A stretch of 64,000 bases of DNA. Source: Enterovibrio norvegicus FF-33. GTDB lineage: Bacteria; Pseudomonadota; Gammaproteobacteria; Enterobacterales; Vibrionaceae. Each line of letters starts with the position of its first letter. Position 1 is the stretch's first letter. This document shows positions 1 through 8,609 of the stretch, one piece after another. Location: assembly GCF_000286835.2 (NCBI RefSeq), contig NZ_AJYD02000038.1, positions 3,022,284 to 3,086,283 on the forward strand, in the 5' to 3' direction. A model generated the notes under the pieces. That model worked only from the letters and a program-made list of their open reading frames with translations, was not told the DNA's origin and ran no database searches. The translations under genes were made by a program, and so were the position numbers.

Positions 1-154
1 TTCCCCAGCGTTACATAAGAAACTCGAGCATGCCCTGCCAACTTTAGAGAAACAACTGAATAAACATCAAATTTGTATGTCTGAATGCAAAATAGAAATG
101 AGCGAATACTGCGAACCTGTCGCGCTAGAAGCCGGAGTTAACATTCAAGTATGA
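1..154 (+). CDS. FliK-like protein, C-terminal end only (partial)
   Basis: An open frame enters from the left edge and stops with TGA at 152-154, leaving about 50 residues. The tail reads as an amphipathic helix followed by a Cys-containing segment. The stop overlaps the ATG of the next gene (ATGA), so the two are translationally coupled. The partner gene encodes a FlhB C-domain, and FliK-like/FlhB-like pairs are known in other flagellated bacteria, so a hook-length-control type protein is the best guess. The fragment alone is too short to prove it. Confidence 0.45.
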   Translation, partial: SPALHKKLEHALPTLEKQLNKHQICMSECKIEMSEYCEPVALEAGVNIQV

Positions 155-444
155 AGAAACCCAAAAGCGCGGTGGCGCTTCGATATGATGGCATTAATGC
201 ACCGCAAGTTAGCGCGAAAGGCTATGAAGCGTTGGCAGAAAAATTGATCGAGGAAATGGAGAAAAACGGCGGTTTGGTGCACAGCGACGAAACCTTGATG
301 AACTGGCTATCTGCATTGGAAGTAGGCGATGAAATACCAGAGCAATTGTACTTGGTGATCGCAGAATTGATCGCGTTTGCATGGTATTTAGACGGAAAAA
401 CCCCGCCCGGATGGGAAGGGTCTGTCGTCAACAAATCAGTGTGA
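151..444 (+). CDS. FlhB C-terminal-domain-like protein (EscU/YscU/HrcU switch family, short form)
   Basis: This 97-residue protein aligns by eye with the cytoplasmic C-terminal domain of FlhB: AVALRYD near the start corresponds to the same string in FlhB of this window, followed by the AKG and the IAELIAFAW helix that match FlhB's AKG and VAQLLAYVF. It has no membrane segments and starts just after the position of the NPxH autocleavage site, so it resembles a free FlhB C-terminal fragment. Free FlhB C-domain proteins of this kind (FlhX/YlqH type) are known and can partly replace the cleaved FlhB domain in some species; that role here is inference. It overlaps the upstream FliK-like gene by 4 bases and converges with the DUF2802 gene. 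Confidence 0.75.
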   Translation: MKKPKSAVALRYDGINAPQVSAKGYEALAEKLIEEMEKNGGLVHSDETLMNWLSALEVGDEIPEQLYLVIAELIAFAWYLDGKTPPGWEGSVVNKSV

Positions 445-477
445 CCGTAGTTTGCTATCCTAGAGAGGACATTTGCA

Positions 478-903
478 CTACCTCACCATCCGTTGCTTTC
501 TGATGCTAAGCAAAAGTTCCGCCTCAGCTTTTGGAAGATCACATTCTTCCATCAACTCATGGATATCGGCACCTAGCTCCACCATCTTGCTTGCTCGACT
601 GTAGAGTCGACCATCCGGATCGTGCATTTCCAACTCGTTTTGCTTATCAACCAAGTCATCGAATCGTTGGGATAGTTCGGCGAGTTTCTGGCTCATGCCA
701 ATCGAGCCTGCACGCAATTCATTGAATTGCTTTGAAAGGCTCTCATGCTGCTGGCGAGAGTTTTTATATAGCAGCTCCATTGCCTGGAATTTGGCATCCA
801 GATTCAATCGGGCTTTTTTCTCTCGACGTAGTAGCAAGAATGCAACCACCGCGACGGTGATGGACACACCGAGCGGTAGCCAATGCAACACGACGTCAAG
901 CAT
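478..903 (-). CDS. DUF2802 family membrane-anchored protein
   Basis: A 141-residue protein with one N-terminal membrane helix (about residues 7-25), a charged coiled-coil stretch (about 30-100) and a C-terminal helix-turn-helix-like segment ending with KAEAELLLSIRKQ. The ATG at 903 overlaps the cheW stop as TAATG, which is preferred over the upstream in-frame GTG at 927. The gene closes the chemotaxis operon directly after cheW, an arrangement common in Vibrio and Shewanella. The family has no assigned function; the position suggests a link with chemotaxis or the flagellar pole. Confidence 0.8.
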   Translation of the reverse strand: MLDVVLHWLPLGVSITVAVVAFLLLRREKKARLNLDAKFQAMELLYKNSRQQHESLSKQFNELRAGSIGMSQKLAELSQRFDDLVDKQNELEMHDPDGRLYSRASKMVELGADIHELMEECDLPKAEAELLLSIRKQRMVR

Positions 904-1391
904 TACAGCATGGCCATGTCTGACCACTCATCGTCAGAGAGCAGTTTGTTCAAGTCAACCAGGATCAGCAAGCTACCATTGCGGTTGCTAACACCTTGGA
1001 TAAACTTGGCACTTTCATCGGTACCCACGCTTGGCGTGGTATCGATTTCTGAAGTTCTGAGATAGACCACCTCAGCCACGCTATCGACCATGATACCAAT
1101 CACTTGCGACTCAGCTTCAATCACGATGACGCGAGTGTTGTCAGAGACATCACCTTGCATCAAACCAAAGCGAGAACGCGTGTCGATAACCGTAACCACG
1201 TTACCACGAAGGTTGATGATGCCCAGCACATAGTCTGGTGCACCCGGTACCGGCGCGATTTCGGTATAGCGTAAAACTTCTCGAACCTGCATGACGTTAA
1301 TGCCATAGGTTTCGTCTTCCAGCTGGAAGGTCACCCACTGTAGAACCTCGTCATTCACGTTATCTTTTTGAACTTCAGCTACCTGACCCAT
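903..1391 (-). CDS. cheW: Chemotaxis coupling protein CheW
   Basis: A 162-residue single CheW domain. The hallmark strings are all there: TFQLEDETYGI for the first strand, VMQVREVLRY, the PGAPDYVLGIINLRG core near residues 50-68, and VVTVIDTRSRFG. CheW bridges receptors and the CheA P5 domain in polar arrays. A GAGG ribosome site precedes the ATG. It follows parP by about 30 bases in the fliA-che operon; in Vibrio this is the CheW of the flagellar chemotaxis system, and ParP binds the same array. Confidence 0.97.
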   Translation of the reverse strand: MGQVAEVQKDNVNDEVLQWVTFQLEDETYGINVMQVREVLRYTEIAPVPGAPDYVLGIINLRGNVVTVIDTRSRFGLMQGDVSDNTRVIVIEAESQVIGIMVDSVAEVVYLRTSEIDTTPSVGTDESAKFIQGVSNRNGSLLILVDLNKLLSDDEWSDMAML

Positions 1392-1424
1392 TTATTTTCC
1401 TCTTTACGTGCTGTGCTGCGTCAA

Positions 1425-2594
1425 TTACGCCAACGCGTTGGCATCTATACCTTGATTTAGCATGGCAATCAGCGCTTCGACGTGAATCAATGCGCACATC
1501 TTTTGTTTGACTAACCCGGCCAACCAAGGCCGCTTGCCAGCTTGTTCACGCCATCGCACTTGTTCGCCCTTAAGTGACTCTGTACCTAGCAGGGTATTGC
1601 AAGCCAATCCCCACTTGCTGTCACCCAAGATCACTATATAACTATAGCCTTCGCGATGGTTGTTATCTGTTATTTTTTCCGGCATTACCCACATGGCCGT
1701 ATCCACAACGTCGAGCTGCTGGTCTCGCTCTGTTTGCAAGCCCAAATACCAGTCCGGCCGACCGATAAGGTGATTGCAGTCTTCCAGTCGATGAATACCC
1801 CCTAGCTCGGCCAATGGCACAGCATAGGTAACACCAAAAGATTCAAAGAATAAAACCTGGAAAGCAGACTCAGACGCAATGTTTTGCCAAGGCGGCGCAA
1901 TATCTTCGTCTTCTTGCATTTCCGGTTCGACGTCAACGTTGGTTTCAACATCAACAGTCTCTTCAATCGCAATGTCGTCTGCAACAACCTCTTCGACGTG
2001 TGCCATCACGATGTCTTCAACGACAATGTCCACATCGGGTTCTGCACTGAGCGTGACCGTGTCGAGTGCCACATCCGTTGAGATCTCTACGTCAAGGTCA
2101 GCCTCGACTACGCTCTCAACCTCAATTGAGATATCAATAGCGACATCAACATCGGTCATCACGTCAACATCTTGCACTGTGTCGACGTTAGTCAATACAT
2201 CTATGTCAGTAACGACATCGTTGTCAGTTGCAGCCTTAACGTCAGTGTCAGCCAATACCTCGGTATCAGTGCTAATTTCAGCATCAACGTCGAGTAGTGT
2301 ATCGACGTCTACGTCTGCGTCTAATTCGACTTCAACTTCCATGTCCTCTTCAAGCTGAAGCTGACTAAGGAGTTTTTCCACTGACGACAAATCACGCTCT
2401 TCTTTCGTGAGTGTCGCGCCACTGAATGTGTCTGTTGGCTCTATCGCCGCAGGCTGAGGCACCAAAGCTACGGCGTCAACGACCTGAGAGGTCGCATCCG
2501 TGTCTTGCGACTGTGGCAGAACATCGTCTTCCAACAGCGCATCAAAATAATCGTCCAGCGCCTGAACACTGGACAAGGCACGGCTATCTTTCAT
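1425..2594 (-). CDS. parP: ParP, CheW-like array integration protein with acidic repeat linker
   Basis: A 389-residue protein that starts at the ATG at 2594, overlapping the end of parC by 11 bases; the longer in-frame extension lies inside parC and is unlikely. The C-terminal domain (about residues 240-385) is CheW-like and matches the array-integration domain of ParP, which inserts in the chemoreceptor array, binds CheA and is held at the pole by ParC. Residues about 82-232 are an extreme low-complexity stretch rich in Asp, Val, Thr and Glu, with many DVDV, DTDV and DIDV units. The N-terminus holds LDDYFDALLED, which resembles the DEIDALL peptide of FliM. Confidence 0.88.
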   Translation of the reverse strand: MKDSRALSSVQALDDYFDALLEDDVLPQSQDTDATSQVVDAVALVPQPAAIEPTDTFSGATLTKEERDLSSVEKLLSQLQLEEDMEVEVELDADVDVDTLLDVDAEISTDTEVLADTDVKAATDNDVVTDIDVLTNVDTVQDVDVMTDVDVAIDISIEVESVVEADLDVEISTDVALDTVTLSAEPDVDIVVEDIVMAHVEEVVADDIAIEETVDVETNVDVEPEMQEDEDIAPPWQNIASESAFQVLFFESFGVTYAVPLAELGGIHRLEDCNHLIGRPDWYLGLQTERDQQLDVVDTAMWVMPEKITDNNHREGYSYIVILGDSKWGLACNTLLGTESLKGEQVRWREQAGKRPWLAGLVKQKMCALIHVEALIAMLNQGIDANALA

Positions 2595-3363
2595 CCTGTT
2601 CCAGTCGCTCCAAATAAGAGAGCAGCGTTTTGTAAGCAAATACGCCGCGACAGTTTTTCGCATAATACGATGGCGGCATGTGCTTTAAGCTGGCATCACG
2701 GAATTTAGTATCAATCGGTACCGCTGACGACCAAACTTGATCGGGATAACGCACTTTAAGCTCTTGCAACGTTTCCAGCGAAGCACGTGTACGTTTGTCG
2801 TACATGGTAGGCACAATGCACACTTTGAAGGCTGAGCTTCGAGATTTCTGCATGATCTGCAAGGTACGGATCATGCGTTCCAAGCCTTTCATAGCCAAGA
2901 ACTCAGTCTGTACTGGTATTAGAATACGATTGCTTGCAGCCAAGGCATTAACCATCATCACACCCAAGATAGGCGGGCAATCGATCAGTGCGTAATCGTA
3001 ATCTTCTTCGAGGCAAGCTAGGGTCTTTTTAAGCATCAACCCCATGCCACCGCGATTACCCATTGCTCTGTCCAATGTCGCCAAAGACATGTGGGAGGGC
3101 AACAGATCTAGGTTTTTATATTCAGTGTTAAGAATGAGCGGTTTGACCGTGTCTCGATTGATAGTCTGTAATTGGAATAGATCAAACAGCGTACGTGGCA
3201 ATTTATCCGAATCGTAATTCAGATACGTTGTCAGGGACGCATGTGGGTCGGTGTCGATCAACAACACACGTTTATTTCTTTCACTGAGAAGCCCAGCAAG
3301 GGTGATGGTTGAGGTTGTTTTTCCTACGCCACCCTTCTGGTTTGCAATGCTCCAGACTATCAC
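2584..3363 (-). CDS. parC: ParC, ParA-like ATPase for polar chemotaxis array localisation
   Basis: A 259-residue ParA/MinD-type ATPase. The deviant Walker A NQKGGVGKTTST lies at about residues 8-19, and Walker A' (LLIDTDPHAS) and Walker B (YALIDCPPILG) follow. In Vibrio ParC forms a polar focus and recruits ParP and the chemotaxis arrays to the flagellated pole. Here it sits between cheB and parP, the same order as in Vibrio cholerae, which separates it from chromosome-partition ParA proteins; no parB follows. The start MIVW directly precedes the P-loop strand, so little can be missing. Confidence 0.93.
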   Translation of the reverse strand: MIVWSIANQKGGVGKTTSTITLAGLLSERNKRVLLIDTDPHASLTTYLNYDSDKLPRTLFDLFQLQTINRDTVKPLILNTEYKNLDLLPSHMSLATLDRAMGNRGGMGLMLKKTLACLEEDYDYALIDCPPILGVMMVNALAASNRILIPVQTEFLAMKGLERMIRTLQIMQKSRSSAFKVCIVPTMYDKRTRASLETLQELKVRYPDQVWSSAVPIDTKFRDASLKHMPPSYYAKNCRGVFAYKTLLSYLERLEQDER

Positions 3364-3372
3364 AGCCGCTCC

Positions 3373-4527
3373 TTAAACCAGATTGAGCTCAACAAGGATA
3401 CGCTCGGCAATGCGATCTAGAGGCAGGTCTTCCGTTGAAATCCCTGCTTTCGCGACTGCTTGCGGCATACCATAGACAACACAGCTGTCTTCGTCTTGTG
3501 CCCAAACGGTTGAACCTTGTTGTTTCAGCATTCTAGCACCGTCTCGACCATCAGCACCCATTCCGGTGAGTACCATAGACAGCACTTTATCGCCGTACAC
3601 GTTTGCAGCTGAACCGAATGTCACATCGACACACGGTTTGTAATTCATACGATCGCCACCATCGATGATTTTGACACGCGTTGAACCTGGACGTCCATCA
3701 ATCATCATCTGCATGCCGCCTGGGGCAAGATAAGCCGTACCGGCTTTAAGCGGCTCGCCATCTTGCGCTTCTTTCACTGAAATTTCACACAGACCATTTA
3801 GACGCTGCGCAAAGGCCGCAGTAAACGTGGATGGCATATGCTGAATCAAAAGAATTGGCATTGGGAAATTCGCGGGTAAAGCACTGAGCACTTTTTGCAG
3901 AGCTACAGGGCCCCCCGTCGACGTGCCAATCGCTGTAAGCTGATACCGCTTACCCGTGGCTTTGAATCGCCCCCCCGTTGACGCTGAGCGCGCAACGGGT
4001 GCAGTGTTAGGTGTCGAGCCCGCTAAGGGTCTAGTCGAAGCAGGCCTAGCAATTGAGCTGGGCGAAGTGGCCGTGCTTGTCGAAGATGTCACCGGGGTTG
4101 AAGTTACCGCTGGACGACGCATGAACGATCGCTTACGCGCTATTTCGCTCACACGTTGCTGCAACAAACCCACCGCTTCATCTCTATTGCGCGCGATGTC
4201 TTCAAATTTTTTCGGCAGGAAGTCGAGTGCACCCGCATCCAGTGCATCAAGCGTTGCTTTGGCGCCATCATGCGTCAGTGACGAGAACATCAAAATTGGC
4301 GTTGGATTGGTCCGCATGATCTCACGAACTGCGGTAATCCCGTCCATCACCGGCATTTCGATGTCCATCGTAATTACATCGGGTTTTAGCTTAGCGGCTT
4401 TTTCAACAGCCTCTTTACCATTGACTGCACAGTCAATAACCTCAAGACGAGGATCCCCGTTAATAATTTCACTCACTCGGCGGCGGAAAAAGCTCGAGTC
4501 ATCCACCACCAGTACTTTCACTGCCAT
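3373..4527 (-). CDS. cheB: Protein-glutamate methylesterase/deamidase CheB
   Basis: A 384-residue two-domain enzyme. The N-terminal receiver has the DD pair at 9-10, phospho-acceptor D55 in TMDIEMP and the conserved Lys in LPKKF. A Ser/Thr/Pro/Ala-rich linker runs from about 140 to 190. The catalytic methylesterase domain shows GTSTGGP with the active Ser, IQHMP with the His, and GMGADG with the Asp. It removes methyl groups from chemoreceptors and deamidates receptor Gln residues to reset sensitivity. An AGGA site lies upstream of the ATG; cheA ends 17 bases before. Confidence 0.97.
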   Translation of the reverse strand: MAVKVLVVDDSSFFRRRVSEIINGDPRLEVIDCAVNGKEAVEKAAKLKPDVITMDIEMPVMDGITAVREIMRTNPTPILMFSSLTHDGAKATLDALDAGALDFLPKKFEDIARNRDEAVGLLQQRVSEIARKRSFMRRPAVTSTPVTSSTSTATSPSSIARPASTRPLAGSTPNTAPVARSASTGGRFKATGKRYQLTAIGTSTGGPVALQKVLSALPANFPMPILLIQHMPSTFTAAFAQRLNGLCEISVKEAQDGEPLKAGTAYLAPGGMQMMIDGRPGSTRVKIIDGGDRMNYKPCVDVTFGSAANVYGDKVLSMVLTGMGADGRDGARMLKQQGSTVWAQDEDSCVVYGMPQAVAKAGISTEDLPLDRIAERILVELNLV

Positions 4528-4544
4528 GTTATTCCTTTAAATTA

Positions 4545-6692
4545 TTATCGGCTAGCGTAGCGCTTGAGCAGATTAGGCACATCAAGAATCAATGCAATGT
4601 GACCATCACTGGTAATCGTTGCACCTGCCATTCCTGGCGTTCCTTGCAACAATTCATCCAACGGTTTTATAACCACTTCTTCTTGTCCAATCAAGGAGTC
4701 GACAACGAACGCAACCGACTGATGCCCCATCTGAACAACAACAACATGACCGCTGTCTCTGACCTCTGCGCGCGTCTTACATAGCCAATCTTGGAGATAG
4801 AACAATGGAATTGCTTTTTCACGAACAATGATGGTTAACTGACCGTCAATCGTATTGGTTCTCGATAAATCCAAGCCAATGATTTCATTAACATTAGAAA
4901 GCGGGAATGCAAACGGATTGTTACCAATACCGACCATCAACGTTGGCAAAATAGCCAGTGTGAGTGGCACTTTGATTGAAATGACAGTACCACGGCCTAA
5001 GGCCGAGTCGATGGAGATCGTGCCGTTAAGTTGGGTAATGGCGGTTTTCACTACATCCATGCCCACGCCTCGGCCGGAGATATCTGAAATCTCGACTTTG
5101 GTTGAAAAGCCCGGCGCAAAAATCAGGTTGAACGCTTCGACATCCGTCAAACGTGCTGCCGCGTCAGCGTCCAACACGCCACGATTAACTGCGATTTCAC
5201 GAAGTTTTTCAGCATCCATACCGCCACCATCATCTTCGATGGTTAGCAGAATATGATCGCCTTCTTGAGATGCCGCCAGTGTGACCGTACCTACTCGAGG
5301 TTTACCGTTTTGCTCGCGAACATCGGGCATTTCAATCCCGTGATCAACCGAGTTACGCACCAAGTGGACCATTGGGTCGGCCAGTGCTTCAACCAGGTTT
5401 TTATCAAGATCAGTTTCTTCACCGCGCATTTCCAGCACGATGTCTTTTTTGAGAGTACGAGCCAAATCGCGAACAACGCGGGGGAAACGACCAAACACCT
5501 TTTTAATCGGTTGCATGCGGGTTTGCATCACTGCACCCTGCAAATCAGCCGTCACGACGTCGAGATTTGTCACCGCTTTTGCCATGTGCTCGTCGTCGCT
5601 ATTAGCGCCCAAACTCACCAAACGGTTTCGCACCAGTACCAACTCACCCACCATGTTCATAATGGTGTCGAGCGTTGACGTGTTAACACGAACGGTTTGC
5701 TCTGGCTGTGGAACCGGCGTTTTTTTCTCTTCAGCTTTAGCTGGTGGCTTTGCTACTGGTGCTGGCGGCTTCGCCGCTGGCGCTTCTGCTTTTGGAGCAG
5801 GAGGTGGAGCAGGTGCTGCTTTTGGTGCTGCAGCAGCAGGTGCGGGTTTGTCATTAGACACTGCATTTTCGATAGGGCTTTTGCCCTTACCGTGCAAATC
5901 GTCTAATAGTTTTTCGAATTCATCATCACTGATTTCATCACTGCTTGGACTTTCTACCGCTGAATTTTGAGGCGGCGGAGAAGTATGTGAATTGTCACTA
6001 CCAAGGTCTGGGCCTTTACCTGCACCGTGTAAGTCATCCAATAATTTATCGAATTCATCATCGGTCATGTCGCCACTGTCCGACGAGGCAGAAGGGGCGG
6101 CAGGCTCTGCATTACCCACCGTTGGCGATTGGCCTTTTCCATGAAGCTGATCAAGCAAGCGGTCAAACTCATCGTCGGTGATTTCATCAACAGAGTCGCC
6201 CGCAATCGCATCGCCGCCAGATGGCGTTTCGACGATTTCAGGTTCGGGTTCTGGCTCGGGTTCTGGCTCGGGTGCAACAGCTTCAGTCGCTTCGTCTTCA
6301 GAAGCTGGTCTGCTGTATTTGTGCAATGCAGCCAACAGTTCTGGATTAGCGGCTGGTGCTGGCTCACTTTGTTGAACACAAGCAAACTGTTCATTAACAG
6401 TATCAAGCGCTTGAAGGATGATATCCATCACTTCTGCGTTTATTTCACGGCCACCATTGCGGAGGTTATCAAAGATGTTTTCGGCACCGTGGCAGGTATC
6501 TACCAGCTCAGTGAGTGACAAAAAGCCTGCACCACCTTTAACCGTGTGAAACCCACGGAAAATTGCGTTCAACAAATTGCGGTCTTCTGGCGTTTTTTCC
6601 AGATCCACAAGCTGTTCAGACAATAGTTCCAGAATTTCCCCTGCTTCGATCAAAAAGTCCTGCAGGATTTCTTCATCCATTTCAAAGCTCAT
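4545..6692 (-). CDS. cheA: Chemotaxis histidine kinase CheA with repeat-bearing linker
   Basis: A 715-residue kinase. Domain P1 (1-110) carries the phospho-acceptor His49 in FHTVKGGAGF. A recognisable P2 domain is missing; instead the linker (about 130-330) has a PE repeat, three tandem units of the type DDEFDKLLDDLHGKGKSP near residues 170-190, 208-228 and 253-273, then an Ala/Pro/Lys-rich stretch. P3 dimerisation begins near 335, P4 ATPase has the N box HLVRNSVDHGIE at about 443 and the DDGGGM G1 box, and P5 is the CheW-like regulatory domain. The gene sits between cheZ and cheB. The repeats resemble CheY-binding peptides of FliM (see findings). Confidence 0.97.
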   Translation of the reverse strand: MSFEMDEEILQDFLIEAGEILELLSEQLVDLEKTPEDRNLLNAIFRGFHTVKGGAGFLSLTELVDTCHGAENIFDNLRNGGREINAEVMDIILQALDTVNEQFACVQQSEPAPAANPELLAALHKYSRPASEDEATEAVAPEPEPEPEPEPEIVETPSGGDAIAGDSVDEITDDEFDRLLDQLHGKGQSPTVGNAEPAAPSASSDSGDMTDDEFDKLLDDLHGAGKGPDLGSDNSHTSPPPQNSAVESPSSDEISDDEFEKLLDDLHGKGKSPIENAVSNDKPAPAAAAPKAAPAPPPAPKAEAPAAKPPAPVAKPPAKAEEKKTPVPQPEQTVRVNTSTLDTIMNMVGELVLVRNRLVSLGANSDDEHMAKAVTNLDVVTADLQGAVMQTRMQPIKKVFGRFPRVVRDLARTLKKDIVLEMRGEETDLDKNLVEALADPMVHLVRNSVDHGIEMPDVREQNGKPRVGTVTLAASQEGDHILLTIEDDGGGMDAEKLREIAVNRGVLDADAAARLTDVEAFNLIFAPGFSTKVEISDISGRGVGMDVVKTAITQLNGTISIDSALGRGTVISIKVPLTLAILPTLMVGIGNNPFAFPLSNVNEIIGLDLSRTNTIDGQLTIIVREKAIPLFYLQDWLCKTRAEVRDSGHVVVVQMGHQSVAFVVDSLIGQEEVVIKPLDELLQGTPGMAGATITSDGHIALILDVPNLLKRYASR

Positions 6693-6701
6693 AACGCCCC
6701 C

Positions 6702-7433
6702 CTAAAAGCCAAGACTTGAAAGTAAATCGTCCACATCATCCTGACTCTGCATCACATTTTTCTCTTGACGCTGTTCCTCAGTGACGACGGGACCTTCAGC
6801 CTCGATGCCAGATTGTTGTACTGTTTCTGGTTCTATTTGTTCCTGTTCATCATCCAACCCAAATGCTGTCAGGATTTCGACCAGTTGTTTTTCGACTTCT
6901 TGAACCAAATCTATAACGCGACGAATAACTTGCCCCGTAATATCTTGGAAATCTTGCGCCATCAAAATCTCAGTCAGTTGACTGTGTAATTTGGTGGTAT
7001 CGCCTTCGACCTGTGTCAGCAAACCATCGATCTGATGACACAACTCTTTGAAATTTAAGAGGTCAATCCGCCCTCCCATGAGATTATTCCACTGAGGTCT
7101 AACCTGAGAGAGACAATCTTGAAGGTTATCGGCGATAGGTAACGTCGCTTCCACTGCATCCATGGTTCGGTTTGCAGCGATTTCCGTTTTTTCCATAACA
7201 AAGTTAAGGCGATCTTTTGCATCAGGAATCTCGCTAGTAGCGAGATCATTGACGCGCGGATCCAAGCGAAAATTAGAGAGCGAATCGTGCAGTTGCCGTG
7301 TCAGTTTCCCAACCTCATTGAAGAGCGGATTACGCGGGTCGCCGGTCAATTTGGCCAACAACTCGTTCGCGCCTTCCTGATTCCCTTCTTCTAGCAAACT
7401 GACCAATTCTTTAGCTTGGTCGAGTGTTATCAT
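6702..7433 (-). CDS. cheZ: Chemotaxis protein phosphatase CheZ
   Basis: A 243-residue, mostly helical protein. The catalytic region with AQDFQDITGQVIRRV around residue 155-170 contains the conserved Asp/Gln pair that dephosphorylates CheY-P. The C-terminal peptide DVDDLLSSLGF is the CheY-docking tail, joined by a flexible acidic and Gln-rich linker. The upstream half forms the long four-helix bundle of the dimer. It lies between cheY and cheA as in all polar-flagellated gammaproteobacteria. Confidence 0.96.
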   Translation of the reverse strand: MITLDQAKELVSLLEEGNQEGANELLAKLTGDPRNPLFNEVGKLTRQLHDSLSNFRLDPRVNDLATSEIPDAKDRLNFVMEKTEIAANRTMDAVEATLPIADNLQDCLSQVRPQWNNLMGGRIDLLNFKELCHQIDGLLTQVEGDTTKLHSQLTEILMAQDFQDITGQVIRRVIDLVQEVEKQLVEILTAFGLDDEQEQIEPETVQQSGIEAEGPVVTEEQRQEKNVMQSQDDVDDLLSSLGF

Positions 7434-7468
7434 TATTTTAATAATCCTTCACTGCGCGAAGAAGCAAA

Positions 7469-7849
7469 TCACATGCGTTCGAAAATCTTGTCCAGCTTCT
7501 CTTTCAGCGTGGCTGCAGTGAATGGCTTAACAATATAGCCATTAACGCCCGCTTGAGCCGCTTCTACGATTTGTTCACGCTTGGCTTCGGCTGTGATCAT
7601 CAATACTGGCAAATGCTTAAGATCAGCATCAGCACGAATATTTTTGAGCAGATCGATGCCCTGCATTCCCGGCATGTTCCAGTCAGTGACGACAAATTCA
7701 ATACCACCTTTTTTGAGAATAGGCAGTGCTGTTAAGCCGTCATCTGCTTCAACGGTGTTGTTGAAACCCAGATCACGAAGGAGATTTTTAACTATACGTC
7801 TCATTGTTGAGAAATCATCAACAATGAGGATTTTCATATTTGTATCCAA
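7469..7849 (-). CDS. cheY: Chemotaxis response regulator CheY (TTG start)
   Basis: A 126-residue single receiver domain: DD at 11-12, phospho-acceptor D56 in TDWNMPG, Thr in MITAEAK and the Lys in IVKPF. CheY-P binds FliM to switch motor direction. A strong GGAGG lies 5 bases before a TTG at 7849 but 17 bases before the first ATG (7837), so TTG is the likely start, giving a four-residue extension. The major Vibrio CheY (CheY3) also has an N-terminal extension before the conserved MKILIVDD. Confidence 0.97.
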   Translation of the reverse strand: MDTNMKILIVDDFSTMRRIVKNLLRDLGFNNTVEADDGLTALPILKKGGIEFVVTDWNMPGMQGIDLLKNIRADADLKHLPVLMITAEAKREQIVEAAQAGVNGYIVKPFTAATLKEKLDKIFERM

Positions 7850-7886
7850 AGTTGCCTCCGGTGAGGTCCCTTATAATTATAAAAAC

Positions 7887-8609
7887 TTACTTTGACCAAG
7901 CAGTTAGCTTGGTCCGTAACCGCTGCATTGCCTGATTTTGAATCTGGCAAACTCGGGATTCACTGACCCCGATAATGGCACCAATCTCCTTGAGGTTAAG
8001 TTCCTCGTCGTAATAGAGAGAGAGTACCAAAGCTTCTCTTTCAGGGAGTCCTTTGATGGCTTTAGCTAGGTGCGCCTTAAAGCTATCTTCTGCGACTTCC
8101 TCAAAGGGAAGGTTCTCTTCGCGATGCTTTTCTGTCACGAAAGCATCTTCTGAAACGCCTAGATCTTCGATACCAATTAGTCGCCCAGCATTGATATCAT
8201 TTTGGATCTGATAATACTGGTCAAGGCTCATACCCAAACGTTTCGCAATTTCTTTGTCGTTAGGATCTCGTCCTAACTCGCCTTCCAGTTGCGAAATGAC
8301 CTCGCTGATCTGGCGGTTGTTTCTGTGCACAGAGCGTGGAACCCAGTCACCTTTTCGGATGTCATCTAACATGGCACCACGAATTCGGATCCCGGCGTAG
8401 GTTTCAAAACTCGCCCCTTTTGAGGCGTCATAGTTTTGTTGCGCTTCTAACAGGCCAATCATGCCCGCCTGAATCAAATCATCAACCTGCACATTAGGGG
8501 GCAAACGAGAAACCAGATGATGAGCAATACGCTTTACTAGCGTTGAATATTGCTCAAACACTGTTTCCGTTGAGGCTCCTGTCCTGCTGTAGGTGAGCGC
8601 TCTATTCAC
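7887..8609 (-). CDS. fliA: Flagellar sigma factor 28, FliA (GTG start)
   Basis: A 240-residue sigma factor for late flagellar and chemotaxis genes. Region 2 has LIQAGMIGLLEAQQNYD and region 4 ends with the HTH LNLKEIGAIIGVSESRVCQIQ. The chosen start is the GTG at 8609, which overlaps the flhG stop (GTGAATAG) and has AGGAG nine bases upstream; it gives VNRALTY, like the MNKALTY start of Vibrio FliA. Upstream in-frame starts at 8633 and 8675 lie inside flhG and lack a ribosome site. FlgM, encoded at 56195, is the expected anti-sigma factor. Confidence 0.96.
   Translation of the reverse strand: MNRALTYSRTGASTETVFEQYSTLVKRIAHHLVSRLPPNVQVDDLIQAGMIGLLEAQQNYDASKGASFETYAGIRIRGAMLDDIRKGDWVPRSVHRNNRQISEVISQLEGELGRDPNDKEIAKRLGMSLDQYYQIQNDINAGRLIGIEDLGVSEDAFVTEKHREENLPFEEVAEDSFKAHLAKAIKGLPEREALVLSLYYDEELNLKEIGAIIGVSESRVCQIQNQAMQRLRTKLTAWSK

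Noticed and set aside
1879-2358. 159-codon Ser/Thr-rich open frame on the plus strand
   Set aside because: It is the antisense shadow of the acidic ParP linker; the repeat makes stop codons rare. No ribosome site.
4545-4556. GCCGATAAT on the minus strand before cheB, like a sigma-28 -10 box
   Set aside because: It overlaps the end of cheA; no TAAA lies 15 bases upstream, only a TCAA at wrong spacing.
5440-5970. 176-codon Gly/Ala-rich open frame on the plus strand
   Set aside because: Antisense of the CheA Ala/Pro linker; no ribosome site or promoter.
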